NCBI GenBank assembly: GCA_022647565.1 | Contig: JALCLA010000002.1 | Span: 496,001 to 560,000, forward strand | Reading direction: 5' to 3' | DNA from: Chiayiivirga sp. | GTDB taxonomy: Bacteria; Pseudomonadota; Gammaproteobacteria; Xanthomonadales; Xanthomonadaceae | DNA: 64,000 nt | Part shown: positions 1 through 10,044 of the stretch, in pieces | Numbering within the stretch: the first letter of the stretch is position 1 | Layout: every line of letters begins with the position of its first letter | Notes under the pieces: model-generated | The model's database searches: none | Seen by the model: the letters and a program-made list of their open reading frames with translations, nothing else | What the model was told of the DNA's origin: nothing | Made by a program: the position numbers and the translations under genes

Positions 1-1551
<1,551 letters not shown>

Positions 1552-1655
1552 TGGCTCGGCTTGGCGATGCGCGCCGCGATGCGGCGGGCCTCGTATGGTA
1601 GCCGTCCTGTCCGGTCGCGTGGCGACCGGGTGCGCCCAACCCCGGCCGCGCCGGC

Positions 1656-2822
1656 CTACGGCTGCTCGAAACCGTCCGCGAAGATTGCGTCGGGCCGGTA
1701 GCACGCGCTCGGCTGCGGCGTCGCAAGCGCGGTACTGACCACGACGACATGCTCCCCGGCGGCATTGAGCGTGGCGAAGTAGACCCGGCAGGATTGCCCG
1801 TCCTGCACCACGTCCGGCCCGCTGAACAGCCCGTTGGCGGGAATCGGGGCGCCGTCGAGGGTAAAGGCGGCATCGTTCGCGAACACGGGTTGGGCCGCGG
1901 CCCAGGTCAGCCCGTCGTCGTTCGACACCACGCGCCAGAGCTGCCGCTCGGCGCGCGTGCCGTCGGCACGCCGGAACGCGTAATAGGCCGCCAAGCTGCC
2001 ATCGAGCTGGGTCAGCACCCGACCCGCATTGTGGACGTAGCCGGCGTTGGGCGCGCTCGGGTTGGCGAGAAACCAAACGTAAGGCGACCCGGCGAACAGG
2101 TCGGCCTCGCTGCTCCAGTTCGGGAACGGCGCGGTTTCCGGGGGCAGGCCATCGCCATAGGCAAAACGCGCCAGCCCGCCGCTGGCGCTGTCGACGCGCA
2201 GGTAAAGCTGGTGGTTGACCAGGCCGAACGGCCCCACGTGCTGTCCACCGGGCGAGGTGCCGCCGCCCGCGCCCACCAACGGGCCCTGCTGCAGCACGAG
2301 TCGATCGTCGGGCACGCTACCCAGGGCGGCGACCGAGGTGTTGTAGTTGAAGTCGCCCCAGCGGTTCTGGCCGCTGCTGTCATTGGCATGCCAGAACAGC
2401 AGCTTCCACTCACCGTCGAAGAACTGGCCACGCACGAAGGCGATGGGCGGATCGACCTGGGTGTTGTAGGGACCGGGAAACGGGTTCCCGAGCAGGTAGT
2501 CGAGATTGCCGCTCGAGGTGAAGCTCACCCCGTCGCCGGAAACCGCGTGCCGCAGGTTCGACAGGGAAAGGCTGGCCGGGGCGAAGGCCGGGTCGTCGCC
2601 GGTCTGGACCCAGAGGTGATAGCGCCGGGTGCCGGCCTCGTACGCCACGCTGAAGCGCAGCGAGTTGGCGGTCTGCGGCGTGAGTCCGGATCCCAGCGTC
2701 ACCCCATCAAGGGTGACGCTGCGGGTCTGCGGCGAGAACACGGCGGGCTCGGGCGGGCCCGCATGGGCGGCGTTCGCCACCAGCACGAGCATCGAGGAAA
2801 TCACGCGGCGTGGGGTATTCAT
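1656..2822 (-). CDS. Exported protein of unknown function with C-terminal IFADGFE motif
   Basis: 388 residues from ATG 2822. The first ~22 residues (MNTPRRVISSMLVLVANAAHA) are a Sec signal peptide with an AHA cleavage site, which is why this start is preferred over the longer open frame upstream. The mature part is rich in W, Y, G and D and alternates short hydrophobic strands, consistent with a beta-propeller or glycosidase-like all-beta fold; I could not assign it to a named family. It ends in DAIFADGFEQP. The IF-x-DGFE ending resembles a motif I have seen on many exported Lysobacterales proteins, and another gene in this window (4308-5099) has IFRTGFE just after its signal peptide. No function is claimed. 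It lies 104 bp downstream of the malic enzyme start and is probably transcribed alone. Confidence 0.75.
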   Translation of the reverse strand: MNTPRRVISSMLVLVANAAHAGPPEPAVFSPQTRSVTLDGVTLGSGLTPQTANSLRFSVAYEAGTRRYHLWVQTGDDPAFAPASLSLSNLRHAVSGDGVSFTSSGNLDYLLGNPFPGPYNTQVDPPIAFVRGQFFDGEWKLLFWHANDSSGQNRWGDFNYNTSVAALGSVPDDRLVLQQGPLVGAGGGTSPGGQHVGPFGLVNHQLYLRVDSASGGLARFAYGDGLPPETAPFPNWSSEADLFAGSPYVWFLANPSAPNAGYVHNAGRVLTQLDGSLAAYYAFRRADGTRAERQLWRVVSNDDGLTWAAAQPVFANDAAFTLDGAPIPANGLFSGPDVVQDGQSCRVYFATLNAAGEHVVVVSTALATPQPSACYRPDAIFADGFEQP

Positions 2823-2920
2823 GCACAAGACTCCGGCCCGGTATGGCATCCACCCTGCCAGAGCGGGGCGGCACGAGCGCGATCTTAGTCCGCTTCGGCA
2901 GCGCCGATTGCAATGAATCG

Positions 2921-4201
2921 CTACAGCCCCAGCACCAGATCCTCGGCCTCGACCCGTTCCAGCCGGATCTTGTTCGCGAACAAGGAGAACGCCAGCATCC
3001 CGGCGAGGCCGTTGGCACGCGCCACCCACGGCGGGATGTACAGCGGCGGCGCGAGATAGCCGGAATCGAAGTACGGCTCCAGCGCGAACAGGTCGTGCAG
3101 GTTCATCTTGCCGGCGAACAGCAGGCGGCACAGCTTCAGGCGCCGATTCTTCAAGGCCCAGCGGAAGAAGGTGTGCACCCCGAGCAGGCCGTGCAGGTAG
3201 ACCGTGTCCTTGGTGAAGGCCGCGCCGGTGCCGTTCAGCGGCGCACCGCGGAACACGCGCATGGCCGAGGTGAAGCTGTCGGCTTCGGTCTGGCCCGATT
3301 CGAGGAAGAAACGGAACACATCAAGGAAGTCGGCACCGTTTAGCGCCAGATCAACCGCAAGAATGCGCAAGCTGATGCGCTTCATCCGGCCGATGTCGAT
3401 CGCGCCGGTGATGAGTTCGGCGAACGTGGCCAGGCCTTCCTGCGTCGCCGTGGTGCGCGGCGAGTTCAGTGCCAGCGAGGGCAGGTTCGGCTGTTCGCGC
3501 CCGTTCAGCGCGGTGAGCGAATGCACGAAGGCTTCGTGTTCGAGCAGCTGGTGGCGGTCGTACTCGGTGAAACCGGTGGCGGCGCGCAGGCGGATGCGGG
3601 TGGGGCCGGCGGCGGCCTTGGCGATCAGGTCGGGATCGATGTCGACCCGCACCTTGTGATGCACGAAAAAGCGCGAAATCTGCTCCTGCAGCTCGACTTG
3701 CAGGATCTCGGCCGGCAGCACGTAGTCCGACTCGTGCTGGGTCAGTTCACGATCCAGCTCGTCGGCCAGGCCGATGAAGTGCCGGGCCGCATCGGTATTG
3801 CTCAACTCGCCGCCGGGCAAACGATCCCCGGGCTTGCCGAACAGGCGGATCGAATGCTCGGTAACCTCGTTTCTGCCCAACGCTTCGAGCAGGCGAGTCG
3901 CGATGCGATAGCTTTCTACCGTGCGATGCAGGTAGTCCCCAAGCGGATGCTGCGGATCGCAGCCGGCCGCGATCGCATCGAGTTCGGCGCGCACCTCGGA
4001 AAACTCGAAGCGCGGATACTCCACCTCCGGCAAGCGCGCCTCGCCCCGGTGCCAGCGCGCGAGGAACTCCTGCTGCACCCGCGCCGGCCAGCTCACCGCG
4101 CTGAGCAGCTTGATGCCCTTGACTGCGGCCACCAGGCGCTGATCGAGGGCTGCGAATATCCGCAAGGAGCCGAGGTCCTGGCCAACGCTGTTTGTGGGCA
4201 T
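2921..4201 (-). CDS. DUF1704 / QEGLA-motif putative zinc metallopeptidase
   Basis: 426 residues from ATG 4201 (MPTNSVGQDLGSLR). It carries HEAFVH (H222, E223, H227), an HExxxH-type zinc site, and TQEGLA (residues 253-258), whose Glu255 would be the third ligand. These are hallmarks of the DUF1704 family, often labelled 'flavohemoglobin expression-modulating QEGLA motif protein'. Eukaryotic DUF1704 relatives (MATCAP) are tyrosine carboxypeptidases acting on tubulin, so a peptidase role is a reasonable inference; the bacterial substrate is unknown. There is no signal peptide, so it is presumably cytosolic. An upstream in-frame extension exists but is not hydrophobic and looks non-coding. It diverges from the cysteine-repeat gene across a 106-bp gap. 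Confidence 0.85.
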   Translation of the reverse strand: MPTNSVGQDLGSLRIFAALDQRLVAAVKGIKLLSAVSWPARVQQEFLARWHRGEARLPEVEYPRFEFSEVRAELDAIAAGCDPQHPLGDYLHRTVESYRIATRLLEALGRNEVTEHSIRLFGKPGDRLPGGELSNTDAARHFIGLADELDRELTQHESDYVLPAEILQVELQEQISRFFVHHKVRVDIDPDLIAKAAAGPTRIRLRAATGFTEYDRHQLLEHEAFVHSLTALNGREQPNLPSLALNSPRTTATQEGLATFAELITGAIDIGRMKRISLRILAVDLALNGADFLDVFRFFLESGQTEADSFTSAMRVFRGAPLNGTGAAFTKDTVYLHGLLGVHTFFRWALKNRRLKLCRLLFAGKMNLHDLFALEPYFDSGYLAPPLYIPPWVARANGLAGMLAFSLFANKIRLERVEAEDLVLGL

Positions 4202-4307
4202 GGGCAGACTATAGCGCCCGACGCGCGGGCATTCACCGGGCTTGCGGAAATGCGCGCCATCTTCGAAAGGGGTAGCCTTGGCACTAGCCTTGGCGTGGAT
4301 ACGTCTC

Positions 4308-5099
4308 ATGATCTCGCACCGTGCGGTACTGGCATTGGCGTTGATTGGGTTGGGTCACCCGACATGGGCCGCGGTGAGTTTCCAACAAGTCATCTTTCGC
4401 ACGGGGTTCGAGGACTACGTGTGCCCGGATGGCGCCATCCAGGATACGGAAACCTGTGATGACGGAGGCGCCGTTGCCGGTGATGGCTGCTCGGATCAGT
4501 GCCAGATCGAATTCGGAAACTACTGCGCTGGAGCACCTTCCACTTGCGTCGCCGTGTGCAGCGATGGCTTTCGCGCAAGCAGCGAAGCCTGTGATGACGG
4601 AAACACCGTCGGCGGCGACGGCTGCAGCACCAGCTGCGCGGTCGAGTCGGGGTTCACGTGCATCGGAACGCCCTCCGTCTGCCAGACAATCTGTGGCGAT
4701 GGTCTCGTTGCGGCGGGCGAAGCCTGCGACGACGGAAACACCGTCGGCGGCGATGGCTGCAGCACCAGCTGCGCGGTCGAGTCGGGGTTCACGTGCATCG
4801 GCACGCCCTCCGTCTGCCAGACAATCTGTGGCGATGGTCTCGTTGCGGCGGGCGAAGCCTGCGACGACGGCAACACGGCCGGCGGTGATGGCTGCAGCGC
4901 CAGTTGCGCGGTCGAGTCGGGGTTCACGTGCATCGGAACGCCCTCCGTCTGCCAGACAATCTGTGGCGATGGTCTCGTTGCGGCGGGCGAAGCCTGCGAC
5001 GACGGAAACACGGTCGGCGGCGACGGCTGTAGCGCCAGTTGCGCGGTCGAGTCGGGGTACAGTTGCAGCGGTCAGCCCTCGGTGTGCATCCCGGACTAG
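4308..5099 (+). CDS. Exported cysteine-rich repeat protein (Myxo-disulfide / DUF4215 type)
   Basis: 263 residues from ATG 4308. A signal peptide ([21 protein letters not shown]) is followed by [12 protein letters not shown], an internal GFE motif, and then by cysteine-rich units of the pattern CDDGNT-GGDGC-x3-C-x7-FTC-x6-C-x3-CGDG. This is the Myxococcus cysteine-rich repeat (DUF4215), a small calcium- or disulfide-stabilised extracellular module common in secreted proteins of myxobacteria and some Lysobacterales. About five units are present. The last three and a half are almost identical at DNA level (135-bp period), and the first, at ~4450-4585, has diverged. The protein is essentially all repeat, so an extracellular structural or adhesive role is inferred. 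The start was chosen because the upstream in-frame ATG at 4242 would place residues ahead of a normal signal peptide. Confidence 0.85.
   Translation: MISHRAVLALALIGLGHPTWAAVSFQQVIFRTGFEDYVCPDGAIQDTETCDDGGAVAGDGCSDQCQIEFGNYCAGAPSTCVAVCSDGFRASSEACDDGNTVGGDGCSTSCAVESGFTCIGTPSVCQTICGDGLVAAGEACDDGNTVGGDGCSTSCAVESGFTCIGTPSVCQTICGDGLVAAGEACDDGNTAGGDGCSASCAVESGFTCIGTPSVCQTICGDGLVAAGEACDDGNTVGGDGCSASCAVESGYSCSGQPSVCIPD
4590..5097 (+). repeat. 135-bp tandem repeat inside the cysteine-repeat gene
   Basis: Unit starts at 4590, 4725, 4860 and 4995 are exactly 135 bp apart (45 codons each). The copies differ at only a few positions by eye, and the final one is partial and ends with the gene. The period is a multiple of three, so copy-number change keeps the frame. 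Near identity suggests recent expansion or gene conversion. Confidence 0.95.
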
Positions 5100-5111
5100 A
5101 AGCGACGCGGG

Positions 5112-6215
5112 TCAACGCCTGCCGTACTTTTCCGTGAGTCGCTTGTTCAAGGCCTTGTTTCCCACCCGCTCCGCGGCCTTCTTCGCCTGTTGCGCCGCGA
5201 GCGAATTCGAGGCCGCGCCCAGCTCTGCCTGCAGCTTGCGGTAGTTCTCCCAACGTCCCGCATCGATCTCGCCACGCTCGAGCGCGGCGCGCACGGTGCA
5301 ACCGGGCTCGGCCTCGTGCCGGCAATCGCGGAACTTGCAGCCTGACGCGAAGGCTTCGATGTCGTCGAACACGGTATCGGCAAGTTCTTCCTCGCCGGTG
5401 AGCTTGAGTTCGCGCATGCCCGGAGTGTCGATCAGGCAGCCACCCTGCGGCAACGGAATCAGGGCGCGATGCGTGGTGGTGTGGCGGCCGCGCGAATCCG
5501 CTTCGCGCACCGCGCCGGTCTTCATCTTCTCGATCCCGAGCAAGGTGTTGGTGAGGGTGGATTTGCCAGCGCCGGACGATCCGACCAGCACTGCGGTGAC
5601 GCCTGCGCCCAGATAGGGATGCAGTTCCGCCACGCTGCTTGCATCCTTGGCGTTGACCGCATGCACCGGCACGCCGCCGCCTTCGATTTGCGCCAGACGC
5701 GCGCGCAACGCCTCGACCTCCTCGCAGCGATCGGCCTTGGTCAGCACCACCACCGGACGCGCGCCGCTGTTCATCACCAGCACCAGATAGCGCTCGATCC
5801 GGCGCGGGTTGAAATCCCCGTCCAGCCCGGTGACCACGAACACGATGTCGATGTTGGCCGCGATGGTCTGTTGCTTGTAGTGCTCGCCCGCGGCGCCGCG
5901 CTTGAACAGGCTGGAGCGCGGCAGCAGTTCCAGGATCTGATCGCGCTCTGGATCGAGCCGCACCCAGTCGCCCACCGCCGCGCGCGTTTCCGGCGCCACA
6001 TCCTTGCGCGTCCAGGGCGCGGGCGCCTGCGCCTTGAACTCGCGCGCGCCGTCGCTGACGACGTAATGCGAGCGGTGTTGTTCGGTGACGCGCGCGACGC
6101 GGCCCGAGCCGTCCGAAAGCAGGGCCGCGCCTGCCGGCGCATCGTCGCGCCAACCGATGGCGGAGAGGCACGGGCGCGTTCCGGCGGGACAGCGACTTGC
6201 GGAGTGCGTGGGCAT
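5112..6215 (-). CDS. rsgA: Small-ribosomal-subunit biogenesis GTPase RsgA
   Basis: Circularly permuted GTPase that checks late 30S maturation. 367 residues from ATG 6215 (MPTHSASRCPAG). The order of motifs is the permuted one: an N-terminal OB-fold region (~30-100), then G4 TKAD (159-162), G1 GSSGAGKS (212-219), and G3 DTPG (263-266). The C-terminal zinc finger has Cys293, Cys298, His300 and Cys306 (CKFRDCRHEAEPGC). All expected elements are intact. A longer upstream frame to 6296 has no family match and was trimmed. The gene ends 12 bp from the stop of the convergent cysteine-repeat gene. Confidence 0.97.
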   Translation of the reverse strand: MPTHSASRCPAGTRPCLSAIGWRDDAPAGAALLSDGSGRVARVTEQHRSHYVVSDGAREFKAQAPAPWTRKDVAPETRAAVGDWVRLDPERDQILELLPRSSLFKRGAAGEHYKQQTIAANIDIVFVVTGLDGDFNPRRIERYLVLVMNSGARPVVVLTKADRCEEVEALRARLAQIEGGGVPVHAVNAKDASSVAELHPYLGAGVTAVLVGSSGAGKSTLTNTLLGIEKMKTGAVREADSRGRHTTTHRALIPLPQGGCLIDTPGMRELKLTGEEELADTVFDDIEAFASGCKFRDCRHEAEPGCTVRAALERGEIDAGRWENYRKLQAELGAASNSLAAQQAKKAAERVGNKALNKRLTEKYGRR

Positions 6216-6296
6216 CGGCCCAGTGTAAGCCGGTCCCCGGCCGGGTTCGCGCCGGGGCTGAAGTAAGCTGCGGCCGGAGTCGAACCGGATCCCCAA

Positions 6297-6686
6297 ATGA
6301 ACTTGTTTGCGCGTTTTGTCCTCTGGCTCGGCGGCCTCGGCTTTCTCGCCTTCGGCCTGGCCTTCCTCGTGTCACCGCTGGAAACGCTTGCGGCCGCCGG
6401 CATCGCGTTGCAGGGCGATCTGGCCGCCACGGAATTGCGGGCATTCTATGGCGGGTTGGAACTGGCTTTGGGCGGGCTGTTGATTGCCGCCGATCTGGGG
6501 GGCGCGCGCCGGCACGGGTTGATCCTGTGCCTGGCGAGCTACGGCGGGATCGGCGCGGCGCGGGTGTTGGGCATTGCGTTGGCAGGGTCGGCGACGCCGT
6601 TCCTGTGGTTCGCGCTGGGAACCGAACTCAGCCTGGCGATCCTCTCGGCGGCGGCTTTGCGCGATCAAGCGACGGATAAACGCTGA
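6297..6686 (+). CDS. Small four-helix membrane protein, DUF4345-like
   Basis: 129 residues with about four hydrophobic segments (residues ~5-27, 45-68, 74-95, 100-120). The conserved pattern LRAFYGGLELALGG after the first helix fits DUF4345 family membrane proteins of unknown function. It starts with ATG 6297, 81 bp from the divergent rsgA start, so the two probably share a promoter region. Function unknown. Confidence 0.8.
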   Translation: MNLFARFVLWLGGLGFLAFGLAFLVSPLETLAAAGIALQGDLAATELRAFYGGLELALGGLLIAADLGGARRHGLILCLASYGGIGAARVLGIALAGSATPFLWFALGTELSLAILSAAALRDQATDKR

Positions 6687-6774
6687 AAACGCCCGCAAAT
6701 TGCCATGCGGCCCGATGCCGCAGCGCACAAATTCCGCTAGGCTAGGGCCAGTCCTGCCCTGCCCTCGCGCGTCC

Positions 6775-8022
6775 ATGCCCCACCGCACCGTCCCGACCCG
6801 CCAACGCCTGTCCCAGGTCCGCTATGAAATCCGCGGCGAGCTCGCGCGCCGCGCGCGCGACCTGGAGGCCCAGGGCCGCGAGCTGATCAAGCTCAACATC
6901 GGCAATCCGGGGGCGTTCGGCTTCCGTGCACCGCAGCATCTACAGGACGCGATCGCCCGGCACATGGCCGAAAGCGATCCCTATTGCCACCAGCAAGGTC
7001 TGAGCGAAGCGCGCGAGGCCGTCGCGGCGCAGCAAGTGGCGCGCGGCGCGCACGGCGTGAGCGCCAACCACGTCTTCATGGGCAATGGCGTGAGCGAACT
7101 GATCGACATGGCGCTGCGCGCCTTGCTCAATCCTGGCGATGAAGTGCTGCTGCCCAGCCCCGATTACCCGCTGTGGAGCGCCGCTACCATCCTCAATGAC
7201 GGCGTGCCGGTGTACTACGACTGCAAGCCCGAGCACGGCTTCCAGCCCGATCCGGAACAGGTCGAAAAACTCATCACCGCGCGCACTCGCGCCCTGGTGT
7301 TGATCAACCCGAACAACCCCTCCGGCGCGGTCTATCCGCGCGACACCGTGCAGGCCCTGGTGCGCATCGCGGAGAAACATCGCCTGCTGCTGATGGCGGA
7401 CGAGATCTACGACGGCATCACCTACGATGCGGCCGAGTTCGTGCCGCTGTCCTCGCTCTCGGGCGATGCGCCCTGCCTGAGTTTCGGCGGGCTGTCGAAG
7501 GTACACCGCGCCTGCGGTTACCGGGTCGGCTGGGCCACGCTGTCGGGCGATCCGATCCGCAGCGGCGACTATCACCATTCCCTCGATCTGCTCGGCGCCT
7601 TGCGCTTGTGCGCCAACGTCCCCGGCCAATGGGCCGCACGCGCGGCCTTGCAAGGCCCGGACACGATTTCCGCGTTGACCTCCCCGGGCGGTCGCCTGTT
7701 CGAAGCGCGCCGCGCCGTGGTGGATGCCTGCGAGCGCAGCGAGTTGCTTTCGCTGGTGGCCCCGCAGGGCGCGCTGTATGCGTTTCCGGGCGTGGACACG
7801 ACGCGGATTCCGGACTTCGACGATCACCGCTTCGCGCTCAGCCTGCTGGAAGACGAAGGCGTGCTGGTGGTGCCGGGATCGAGCTTCAACGTGCGCTACC
7901 GCAACCACTTCCGCGTCACCTTGCTGCCGCAGCCGGCGGAAATCCGCGAAGTGTTCGCGCGTATCGAGCGCGCCCTGGCACGCCAGCTCGACGCGCCGGC
8001 GCGCCAGGCGGCGATTGCGTAG
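6775..8022 (+). CDS. alaA: Pyridoxal-phosphate aminotransferase, AlaA-like (alanine aminotransferase)
   Basis: Class I/II aminotransferase, 415 residues from ATG 6775. The start MPHRTVPTRQRLSQVRYEIRG matches the usual AlaA N-terminus; upstream in-frame codons are not family-like. It has NIGNPGAFGF near residue 41 (substrate region), NPNNPSG (178-184), Asp209 in MADEIYD, and the PLP-binding Lys242 in GGLSKVHRACGYRVGW. AlaA makes alanine from pyruvate with glutamate as donor; closely related enzymes accept other amino acids, so the substrate is inferred from similarity. The stop overlaps the TTG start of the SGNH hydrolase by 8 bp, suggesting translational coupling. Confidence 0.9.
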   Translation: MPHRTVPTRQRLSQVRYEIRGELARRARDLEAQGRELIKLNIGNPGAFGFRAPQHLQDAIARHMAESDPYCHQQGLSEAREAVAAQQVARGAHGVSANHVFMGNGVSELIDMALRALLNPGDEVLLPSPDYPLWSAATILNDGVPVYYDCKPEHGFQPDPEQVEKLITARTRALVLINPNNPSGAVYPRDTVQALVRIAEKHRLLLMADEIYDGITYDAAEFVPLSSLSGDAPCLSFGGLSKVHRACGYRVGWATLSGDPIRSGDYHHSLDLLGALRLCANVPGQWAARAALQGPDTISALTSPGGRLFEARRAVVDACERSELLSLVAPQGALYAFPGVDTTRIPDFDDHRFALSLLEDEGVLVVPGSSFNVRYRNHFRVTLLPQPAEIREVFARIERALARQLDAPARQAAIA

Positions 8023-8689
8023 CGTTTCGCTGCTGCTCGCCGCGATGCTGTCGACGTCCTCGATTTCGCGGGCTGGTGGCGACCTGAGCTACCTCGCGCT
8101 CGGCGACTCCTACACCATCGGCGAAGCGGTGCCGGAGCACGCGCGCTGGCCGGTGCAACTGGCGCAGCAGCTGCGCGCCGACGGGATCGGCCTCGCGCCG
8201 CCACGCATCATCGCCACCACCGGCTGGACCACGGACGAGCTTTCCGCGGCGATGGATGCGGCCGAACCGCTCGGCGAATGGGACTTCGTCTCGTTGCTGA
8301 TCGGGGTCAACAACCAGTACCGCGGGCGCTCGACGGAGCACTTCCGCGAGGAGTTCCGCGCCCTGCTGGAGCGCGCCATCCGCCTCGCCCGGCATCGCCC
8401 GGAACACGTGCTGGTGCTCACCATCCCCGATTGGGGCGTGACGCCGTTCGGGGCGAACAGCGGGCGCGACCGCGCCGAGATCGCGCGCCAGCTCGACGCC
8501 TACAACGCGGTCGTGGCCGAAGAAGCGCGCCGGCGCAGCGTGACCTGTGTCGATATCGCGCCCGTCAGCCGCAAGCATGGGGCGCAGCTCGTGGCGTCGG
8601 ACGGACTACATCCGTCCGCGACGCTGTACTCGGAGTGGACCCGGCTGGCCCTGCCGCTCGCGCGCCGCCTGCTCGAATCGGAGCACTGA
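8015..8689 (+). CDS. SGNH/GDSL-type hydrolase, exported
   Basis: 224 residues. The nucleophile block is ALGDSYTIGEAV (Ser32), block III-like is IGVNNQYRG, and the C-terminal catalytic pair is SDGLHPS. These define an SGNH esterase/lipase of the GDSL group. I chose TTG 8015 because it gives a normal signal peptide (basic MRSV, hydrophobic core, cleavage near SRA-GG) and has AGG six bases upstream. The first ATG (8045) would leave only ~10 residues before the catalytic fold. Substrate unknown; periplasmic or secreted esterase activity is inferred. Confidence 0.85.
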   Translation: MRSVSLLLAAMLSTSSISRAGGDLSYLALGDSYTIGEAVPEHARWPVQLAQQLRADGIGLAPPRIIATTGWTTDELSAAMDAAEPLGEWDFVSLLIGVNNQYRGRSTEHFREEFRALLERAIRLARHRPEHVLVLTIPDWGVTPFGANSGRDRAEIARQLDAYNAVVAEEARRRSVTCVDIAPVSRKHGAQLVASDGLHPSATLYSEWTRLALPLARRLLESEH

Positions 8690-8767
8690 GGCCAGCCACG
8701 CGAGGACGCGATTGGGTGCGCGCGGCGGCAGCGCTACAATCGCCCATCCCCTGTCCGAAGTGGCCCC

Positions 8768-9697
8768 ATGTCTCTCGACCCCTCCCTGCGTCAACGTATC
8801 GAAGCCCTGCTCGCCGCGCATCCCGTGGTGCTGTTCATGAAGGGCACGCCCGAGGCGCCGCGTTGCGGGTTCTCGGCCAAGGCAGTCGGCGCTCTGTCCG
8901 GCATCGTCGAGCACTACGAGAGCGTGGACGTGCTGGCCGACGCCGATATCCGGGAAGGCATCAAGGCCTACGGCAGCTGGCCGACGATTCCGCAGCTGTA
9001 CGTCAAGGGGGAATTGGTCGGCGGCAGCGACATCATCGAGTCCATGCTCAACTCGGGCGAGCTGCACGCCCTGTTCGGGCAACCGGCGCCGGACCGCACC
9101 CCGCCTTCCATTCACATCACGCCCGCCGCAGCCGATGCGATCCGCAACGCGCTCGATAATTCGGATCCATCGCTGGCCCTGCATCTGGGCGTGGATGCGC
9201 GCTTCAACGCGCAGTTCCAGCTCAAGCCCGTCAACGGCAAGGAGATCGTGAGCGAAGCGGCGGGACTGCGCATCCACTTCGATCTCGTCAGTGCGCAGCG
9301 TGCCAAGGGTCTGGAGATCGATTGGGTGGAAGATGCGCGCGGCGCGGGCCTCGCCATCCGCAATCCGAACGCACCGCCGGCGGTGAAGTCGTTGAGCGTG
9401 CAGGAGCTGCACGACCACATCATCGCCGGCACGGTCGACGTGATCGACGTGCGTCCGGCGCACGCACGTGCGACCGCGCCCTTTCCGCAACCGCACGAAG
9501 TGCTGGACGAAGACTCGCGCGCGCGCCTCGAGGCCTTGCCCAAGGACCTGCCACTCGCCTTCCTCTGCCATCACGGCAACTCCAGCCGCCAGGCGGCGGA
9601 GCACTTCCGCAACCTGGGCTTCCACGACCTGTACAACGTGGAAGGCGGAATCGATGCCTGGTCCGCCCAGATCGACCCGCGCGTGCCGCGCTACTAG
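8768..9697 (+). CDS. grxD: Monothiol glutaredoxin (Grx4 type) fused to a degenerate A-type carrier domain and a rhodanese domain
   Basis: 309 residues in three parts. Residues ~5-105 are a monothiol glutaredoxin with CGFS (Cys33) and the TIP motif (WPTIPQLYVKGELVGG), the kind that binds a [2Fe-2S] cluster with glutathione and passes it on. Residues ~113-200 (SIHITPAAADAIRNAL onward) resemble the IscA/ErpA A-type carrier fold but contain none of its three cysteines. Residues ~207-305 are rhodanese-like, with Cys267 in FLCHHGNSSRQ, a persulfide-loop arrangement. Grx4-rhodanese fusions are known in Xanthomonads. The combination suggests Fe-S cluster trafficking linked to sulfur transfer in the cytosol. 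The middle domain probably has a structural or docking role. Confidence 0.9.
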   Translation: MSLDPSLRQRIEALLAAHPVVLFMKGTPEAPRCGFSAKAVGALSGIVEHYESVDVLADADIREGIKAYGSWPTIPQLYVKGELVGGSDIIESMLNSGELHALFGQPAPDRTPPSIHITPAAADAIRNALDNSDPSLALHLGVDARFNAQFQLKPVNGKEIVSEAAGLRIHFDLVSAQRAKGLEIDWVEDARGAGLAIRNPNAPPAVKSLSVQELHDHIIAGTVDVIDVRPAHARATAPFPQPHEVLDEDSRARLEALPKDLPLAFLCHHGNSSRQAAEHFRNLGFHDLYNVEGGIDAWSAQIDPRVPRY

Positions 9698-10044
9698 CGG
9701 CCTGCCGCGGACAAGTCGAAAGTAGCCCGCTCGATCTGGCCGTGCGGTACTTGCGCGACGCTCGGCGTCCCGCACACCCATCCCGTCGCGACCCGACGCC
9801 CGCATCATCCGTGACAGGCCACTGGCTGGCGTTTCGCTCGGCGGGCGCTTGTGCTGCATTGCACCAACGTGACGCCCGGCACGCCAATCGTGAACCTGGG
9901 TGCCGCATCGACATCTTCCGTGACTTTGACGGCAAGTTACGGTAGGTTCGTGCGCCAGAAGCCTGATCCGGAAAGGAAAGCTTCGGGCCGTTCGGCGCAT
10001 CGCGCCGCAACGGGTGGCAAGGGAGCTCGGAGGGAGTGTTTCCC
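9698..10044. other. 347-bp gap without a recognisable gene
   Basis: Lies between the glutaredoxin fusion and a small lipoprotein. Open frames here have no start signal or family resemblance. It presumably holds the lipoprotein promoter, but I see no clear -35/-10 pair or terminator hairpin. Confidence 0.6.
10029..10036 (+). promoter_or_regulatory. Strong Shine-Dalgarno sequence fixing the lipoprotein start
   Basis: GGAGGGAG ends 8 bases before ATG 10045. It makes ATG 10045 the start in preference to the in-frame GTG at 10036, which overlaps the ribosome-binding site itself. Confidence 0.7.

Noticed and set aside
4520..5011. 163-codon Ser/Pro-rich repeat frame opposite the cysteine-repeat gene
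   Set aside because: It repeats only because the sense gene does; the sense frame has a signal peptide and a known cysteine pattern.
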